Assembly (NCBI GenBank): GCA_022567855.1
Contig: JADFGE010000092.1
Coordinates: 1-9,345 of the forward strand
Direction of reading: 5' to 3'
DNA from: Planctomycetota bacterium
GTDB taxonomy: Bacteria > Planctomycetota > Phycisphaerae > Phycisphaerales > SM1A02
Length of the DNA: 9,345 nt
This document shows positions 6,942 through 9,345 of this stretch, in pieces; within the stretch, counting starts at the first letter, position 1; each line of letters starts with the position of its first letter. A model generated the notes under the pieces. That model saw only the letters and a list, made by a program, of their open reading frames with translations, did no database searches and was not told where the DNA came from. A program made the translations under genes and the position numbers.

Positions 6942-7244
6942 ATGAGCACCACAAACAATCTCCAACGTGGGACTGAACCGATCGGCGTGCGCGACCAGGC
7001 CGACGCTCTGCTCGACCGGTTGCTGGCTGAGCGCACCCGCACCGAACGGCGTCTGGCCGAGGCCGGTCGAACCGATCCGTTGAAACTTGTTACCGGCCGA
7101 AGCGCCATCGACAACGCCATCGCCGCCACTCGCGAAATGATTCGCGACGTTGACGAGCTGCTCGGGGATGGCGTTGGACATCGCAATGGGACGACGGCGC
7201 CGTTGATCGAGTCCATTCGCGCAGGCACGCAATCGGTGCGATGA
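6942..7244 (+). CDS. Small hypothetical protein, helical, charged
   Basis: The predicted product has 100 residues, is rich in Arg, Glu, Asp and Ala, and is probably mostly helical (a long helix at about 18-45 and another at about 55-75). It has no cysteines, signal peptide or membrane segment. I do not recognise the family. ATG 6942 is chosen over ATG 6906 because a weak CGGGA (6931-6935) lies 6 bases ahead, whereas 6906 has no usable site. Its stop overlaps the start of the next gene in ATGA (7241-7244), so the two are very likely translated together and may act together, perhaps as a soluble partner of a membrane protein. The codon use and the tight overlap support a real gene. Confidence 0.65.
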   Translation: MSTTNNLQRGTEPIGVRDQADALLDRLLAERTRTERRLAEAGRTDPLKLVTGRSAIDNAIAATREMIRDVDELLGDGVGHRNGTTAPLIESIRAGTQSVR

Positions 7245-7654
7245 CCAAATCGGCAGCCAGAGGTCGATCGAAGAAGAGTTCAGCCAGTCGATCTGCGCGG
7301 CGCACCGTGCCCGACGGCGGCGTCTATATCGCGTTCGTGCTCGGTGGCGCGTTCGCCATGCTGTTGTGGTGGATCGCGGATCCGGATACATGGAGGTCGG
7401 GCCTCATCGGTTACATCATCGCCCTGGCGTTCATGGTAAACCTCAACGGTTGGCGGGCGTACCGGGGGCGCCATCTCTCCGGGTGGCAACTGGCGCTGGC
7501 CCGCCTCCCGCTGCGATGTGTCGGGTATGGCGCCAAAGGCGGTCGGCCGATCGAAACCGCTCATGGCGCGCCCAACGCCCGCATGATCCTCTTCGTCAGC
7601 CTCGCCGTCAGCGCGGCGATCATTCTCTTGCTGAGCAAGTGGCTGATCTTCTAG
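7241..7654 (+). CDS. Hypothetical small membrane protein
   Basis: The predicted product has 137 residues and a basic N-terminus (many Lys, Arg and Ser in residues 1-23). Three hydrophobic helices follow, at about 29-45 (ending AMLLWWIA), about 52-69 (LIGYIIALAFMVNLNGW) and about 115-137 at the C-terminus (ILFVSLAVSAAIILLLSKW). A basic linker of about 40 residues separates helices two and three. I do not recognise a family. The start overlaps the stop of the preceding gene (ATGA), a classic sign of translational coupling. The gene ends 20 bases before the A-rich flank of a strong intrinsic terminator, which places it last in its transcript. An inner-membrane location is inferred from the helices. 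Confidence 0.7.
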   Translation: MTKSAARGRSKKSSASRSARRTVPDGGVYIAFVLGGAFAMLLWWIADPDTWRSGLIGYIIALAFMVNLNGWRAYRGRHLSGWQLALARLPLRCVGYGAKGGRPIETAHGAPNARMILFVSLAVSAAIILLLSKWLIF

Positions 7655-7674
7655 AGCGTTTCACACATCGCTTC

Positions 7675-7710
7675 AAAAGCATGCCGTGTCCAATCGACGC
7701 GGCATTTTTG
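7675..7710 (+). terminator. Intrinsic terminator after the small-gene pair
   Basis: A 10-base stem, ATGCCGTGTC (7681-7690) with GACGCGGCAT (7696-7705), contains one G-T wobble and closes a 5-base loop CAATC. It is followed by TTTT (7706-7709, five T with the last stem base) and preceded by AAAA (7675-7678). This is the clearest terminator in the window and separates the small-gene pair from dut. Confidence 0.85.
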
Positions 7711-7722
7711 TGCGCGAGATGG

Positions 7723-7728
7723 TACACT
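7723..7728 (+). promoter_or_regulatory. dut: Possible -10 box of dut
   Basis: TACACT resembles a sigma-70 -10 element and ends 7 bases before ATG 7736. Transcription would begin at or next to the start codon, giving a leaderless message. No Shine-Dalgarno sequence precedes the ATG, which agrees with this. No good -35 is seen at the right distance, where the terminator stem lies. Confidence 0.4.
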
Positions 7729-7735
7729 GTGTCGC

Positions 7736-8179
7736 ATGAGCCAGATCGCCCTTCGCATCAAACGTCTCTCGCCGCATGCGGTTGTGCCGGAGTATCAATC
7801 CGAGCACGCGGCCGGAATGGACTTGCACGCGGCGCTGGAGGATCCGGTGACGATCGAGCCCGGCGAGATTAGCCGTGTGCCGTGCGGGTTTGCGATGGCC
7901 TTGCCCCCGGGCTTCGAAGCTCAGATACGCCCGCGCAGCGGACTCGCGACGAAGTTCGGGATATCCGTCGCCAATTCGCCCGGCACCATCGACGCTGACT
8001 ATCGCGGCCAGGTTATCGTGGCCCTGATCAATCTCGGCAAGCAACCGTTCGTCGTCGAGCCGAAGATGCGCATCGCTCAGATGGTCGTGGCTCCGGTCGA
8101 GCGCTGCGCCGTCGCCGAAGTTGAAGAGTTGGATGAAACGGTTCGCGGCACCGGCGGCTTCGGCAGCACCGGCGCTTGA
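7736..8179 (+). CDS. dut: Deoxyuridine 5'-triphosphate nucleotidohydrolase (dUTPase)
   Basis: This protein of 147 residues hydrolyses dUTP to dUMP and pyrophosphate, keeping uracil out of DNA and supplying dUMP for thymidylate synthesis. All five motifs of the homotrimeric family are present: AGMDLHA (26-32), RPRSGLA (65-71), SPGTIDADYRGQV (81-93) with the catalytic aspartate D86 and the uracil-stacking tyrosine Y89, MRIAQMV (111-117), and the C-terminal RGTGGFGST (137-145) that closes over the substrate. The length is normal for a bacterial enzyme, so it should be active. It lies directly after an intrinsic terminator and has no Shine-Dalgarno sequence, suggesting its own promoter and possibly a leaderless transcript. 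It converges with the acetyltransferase gene, whose stop is only 12 bases beyond. Confidence 0.97.
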   Translation: MSQIALRIKRLSPHAVVPEYQSEHAAGMDLHAALEDPVTIEPGEISRVPCGFAMALPPGFEAQIRPRSGLATKFGISVANSPGTIDADYRGQVIVALINLGKQPFVVEPKMRIAQMVVAPVERCAVAEVEELDETVRGTGGFGSTGA

Positions 8180-8191
8180 TCTGCCCGTACA

Positions 8192-8761
8192 TCAACCAGC
8201 CCCCAACTCCATGCCGCTTGCGGCTTCGCGCACCGCAATGATCGGTTTTGGTCTCACTGTTTCTGCTTGCAGCAGTAACTCCCAATACCCCACGTCATGC
8301 CATTGATCGAACTTCCATCCGACTTGTTCGAAGAGGGCGACGCGGTGGAAGCCGAACGATTCATGGAGCCGCACGCTCGCCTCGTTGGGTTGGGTGATCC
8401 CTGCTAACAGCGTGTGATAGCCCTGTGCCTTGAGCGTCGGCATCAGCCGACCGTACAGCGCCTTGCCGATGCCGTGGCCGTGGTGATCCGGATGCACATA
8501 CACGGTCACTTCCGCGCTATAGATATAGGCGCATCGCCCCTTCCACGGAGTGGCCTTGGTGAAACCAACAATGGTGTTGTGGTCGTCCACTGCCACGAGA
8601 TACGGGTACAGCTCGTGCGTTTCGCGCCATTCCTCCTGCCATGATTCCAACGACTCCTGCTCAAGGGCAAAGTTGGCCGCGGTATTGATCGCCGCCCAAT
8701 TGCTGATCGCAAGGATGGCCGTTAGATCGTCAAACTTTGCCAGTCGGATGCGCATGAGCAT
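8192..8761 (-). CDS. GNAT family N-acetyltransferase, phosphinothricin-acetyltransferase-like
   Basis: The predicted product of 189 residues uses acetyl-CoA to acetylate an amine. It resembles the Pat/bar group of GNATs. Residues 4-20 form the first strand and helix. ETHELYPYLVAVDD (47-60) and GFTKATPW (66-73) match the middle strands. AEVTVYVHPDHHGHGIGKAL (83-102) contains the acetyl-CoA pyrophosphate loop and the acidic residue E84 at the expected catalytic place. NEASVRLHESFGFHRVALFE (about 126-145) and KFDQWHDVGYWEL are typical of this subgroup. A tail of about 25 residues after the domain is not conserved as far as I can tell. ATG 8761 and ATG 8755 are both possible starts; neither has a clear Shine-Dalgarno sequence. 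True substrates of such proteins are often unknown amino acids or methionine derivatives, so herbicide resistance should not be assumed. Confidence 0.88.
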   Translation of the reverse strand: MLMRIRLAKFDDLTAILAISNWAAINTAANFALEQESLESWQEEWRETHELYPYLVAVDDHNTIVGFTKATPWKGRCAYIYSAEVTVYVHPDHHGHGIGKALYGRLMPTLKAQGYHTLLAGITQPNEASVRLHESFGFHRVALFEQVGWKFDQWHDVGYWELLLQAETVRPKPIIAVREAASGMELGAG

Positions 8762-8790
8762 GGCCGCTATCAGTCACGTATAGTCTAGGT

Positions 8791-8850
8791 GCGGTGCCAC
8801 GGCTCGACTGGCCCCGGGGATGCGGTGCCACGGCTCGGCTCGCCCCGGGC
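8791..8850. repeat. Two tandem copies of a 29-base GC-rich unit (31-base period)
   Basis: Unit 1 (8791-8819) and unit 2 (8822-8850) match at 26 of 29 positions. Both begin GCGGTGCCACGGCTCG and contain GCCCCGGG. Unit 1 has the palindrome CCCCGGGG (8812-8819); unit 2 runs into CTCGCCCCGGGCGAG (8839-8853). They lie between the acetyltransferase and the REP-associated transposase, so a REP-like element mobilised by that transposase family is a reasonable guess. No other copies are in the window. Confidence 0.7.
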
Positions 8851-8902
8851 GAGAGAACCGTGTGAACGTCGTCGAAGTAAACAGATTGACTGACGACTCT
8901 AC

Positions 8903-8909
8903 GGGGAGG
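8903..8909 (+). promoter_or_regulatory. Ribosome binding site of the RAYT gene
   Basis: GGGGAGG lies 10 bases before ATG 8920, a workable distance. TTG 8911 would be only 1 base away, so ATG 8920 is the better start. Confidence 0.55.
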
Positions 8910-8919
8910 TTTGATCCGG

Positions 8920-9227
8920 ATGCATCGCAGCTCGTACAAGACGCGCCGGCGGTTCGAAATCGCGAACCAGCCAAGATTCCTTACGTTCTCTTGCTACAAA
9001 CGGTTACCGCTGTTTGGGAACGACGCGATCAAGGATGCCTTTGCCACGCGCCTGGAAGTGAGTCGAGTGAGACTCAGCTTCCGGCTATGTGCGTGGGTCG
9101 TGATGCCTGCGCATGTTCATCTCATCATCGTGCCGAATCTCGCTGAGGTCAGTACGCCACAGATTCTCTCAGCTATCAAGCGTCCGTTTGCCGAACTTGT
9201 TCTGCGCCGATGGAAACAGCTTAGAAA
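8920..9227 (+). pseudogene. REP-associated tyrosine transposase (TnpA_REP/RAYT), 3' end lost
   Basis: About 102 residues match the N-terminal half of an IS200-like Y1 transposase of the TnpA_REP (RAYT) type, a HUH single-strand endonuclease that acts on REP-type repeats. Seen are FLTFSCYKRLPLF (20-32), the metal-binding HVH at residues 65-67 within MPAHVHLIIVP, and the helix QILSAIKRPFAELVLRRW (81-98). Homology ends at about residue 101. The region with the FWQ-type strand and the catalytic tyrosine helix is missing. The reading frame continues to a stop at 9292-9294, but those last codons are antisense to an IS transposase. An IS5-like element inserted at about 9221-9228 has therefore cut the gene, and it should be inactive as a transposase. 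The repeat pair at 8791-8850 just upstream fits the usual RAYT setting. Confidence 0.82.
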
Positions 9228-9345
9228 CTATCTCAAAACACTCAATCGCCTGTACCAGAGTAAGGCGCAGGCCAACTGGATGAGCCCAAGGTAGTTCGAT
9301 GGATTCTTGTCGTACCGAATCAGAATCGCACGGCACTTGCTCAGC
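9221..9345 (-). mobile_element. Right end of an IS5-like insertion sequence, cut by the window edge
   Basis: The RAYT homology stops at about 9221-9227 and minus-strand transposase sequence begins at once. The terminal region on the plus strand reads TTAGAAACTATCTCAAAAC, and the minus-strand stop codon lies inside it, as expected for an IS end. TTAG (9221-9224) fits the YTAR-type target of many IS5 elements, but the other end lies outside the window, so no target duplication can be confirmed. Confidence 0.65.
9228..9345 (-). CDS. IS5-family DDE transposase, C-terminal 38 residues (partial)
   Basis: Reading the minus strand from 9344, the codons give a stretch that begins LSKCRAILIRYDK, continues with NPSNYLGLIQLACALLWYRR and ends at TAG (9228-9230). 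The Arg/Tyr-rich strand followed by the helix LIQLACALLWYRRL is characteristic of the C-terminus of IS5-family transposases, after the catalytic glutamate helix. The catalytic DDE residues lie outside the window. The partial frame is too short to appear among ordinary long ORFs. It explains why the RAYT frame on the other strand has a meaningless end. The call rests on pattern memory of the family, with moderate confidence. Confidence 0.72.
   Translation of the reverse strand, partial: LSKCRAILIRYDKNPSNYLGLIQLACALLWYRRLSVLR

Noticed and set aside
9225..9294. Final 23 codons of the RAYT open frame as true protein sequence
   Set aside because: They do not resemble the RAYT family, and the opposite strand of the same bases encodes a recognisable IS5-type transposase C-terminus.

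Overview
This looks like a window from a GC-rich bacterial genome, most likely a member of the Planctomycetota (possibly Phycisphaerae-like). The clues are the style of the polysaccharide co-polymerase/BY-kinase, a TnpA_REP-type transposase resembling planctomycete copies, and the codon use. The taxonomic call is an inference of moderate to low confidence. Both window edges cut through genes.

Layout. (1) 1-3724: exopolysaccharide genes on the plus strand. The first reading frame is a chimera. About 200 codons of acetylglutamate kinase (ArgB, truncated at both ends) run in frame into a polysaccharide co-polymerase/BY-kinase (Wzz-CpsD/Wzc type) that lacks its own N-terminus. A polyprenyl-phosphate sugar phosphotransferase follows. 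(2) 3725-4247: a 523-base gap with no convincing gene, holding a strong inverted repeat at 3823-3877. (3) 4248-6785: a DUF368 membrane protein (family shown to include undecaprenyl-phosphate translocases) and a nucleotide-sugar 4,6-dehydratase of the CapD/WbpM/PglF family without membrane helices. (4) 6942-7654: two small unknown genes coupled by an ATGA overlap, ended by a good intrinsic terminator. (5) 7736-8179: dut (dUTPase), apparently with a very short or no leader, converging on a minus-strand GNAT acetyltransferase (8192-8761). (6) 8762-9345: a mobile-element patch with a 31-base tandem repeat, a TnpA_REP (RAYT) gene, and the end of an IS5-like element inserted in the opposite orientation that has cut the RAYT gene before its catalytic tyrosine region.

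Functionally, regions 1-3 fit one surface-polysaccharide pathway. The dehydratase makes a modified UDP-sugar, the phosphotransferase loads a sugar phosphate onto the lipid carrier, the co-polymerase/kinase controls chain length and export, and the DUF368 protein may return the used carrier across the membrane. The most notable observations are the in-frame ArgB::Wzz/BY-kinase junction near base 600 and the RAYT gene broken by an IS5-like insertion, whose transposase C-terminus is readable only on the minus strand at the window edge.
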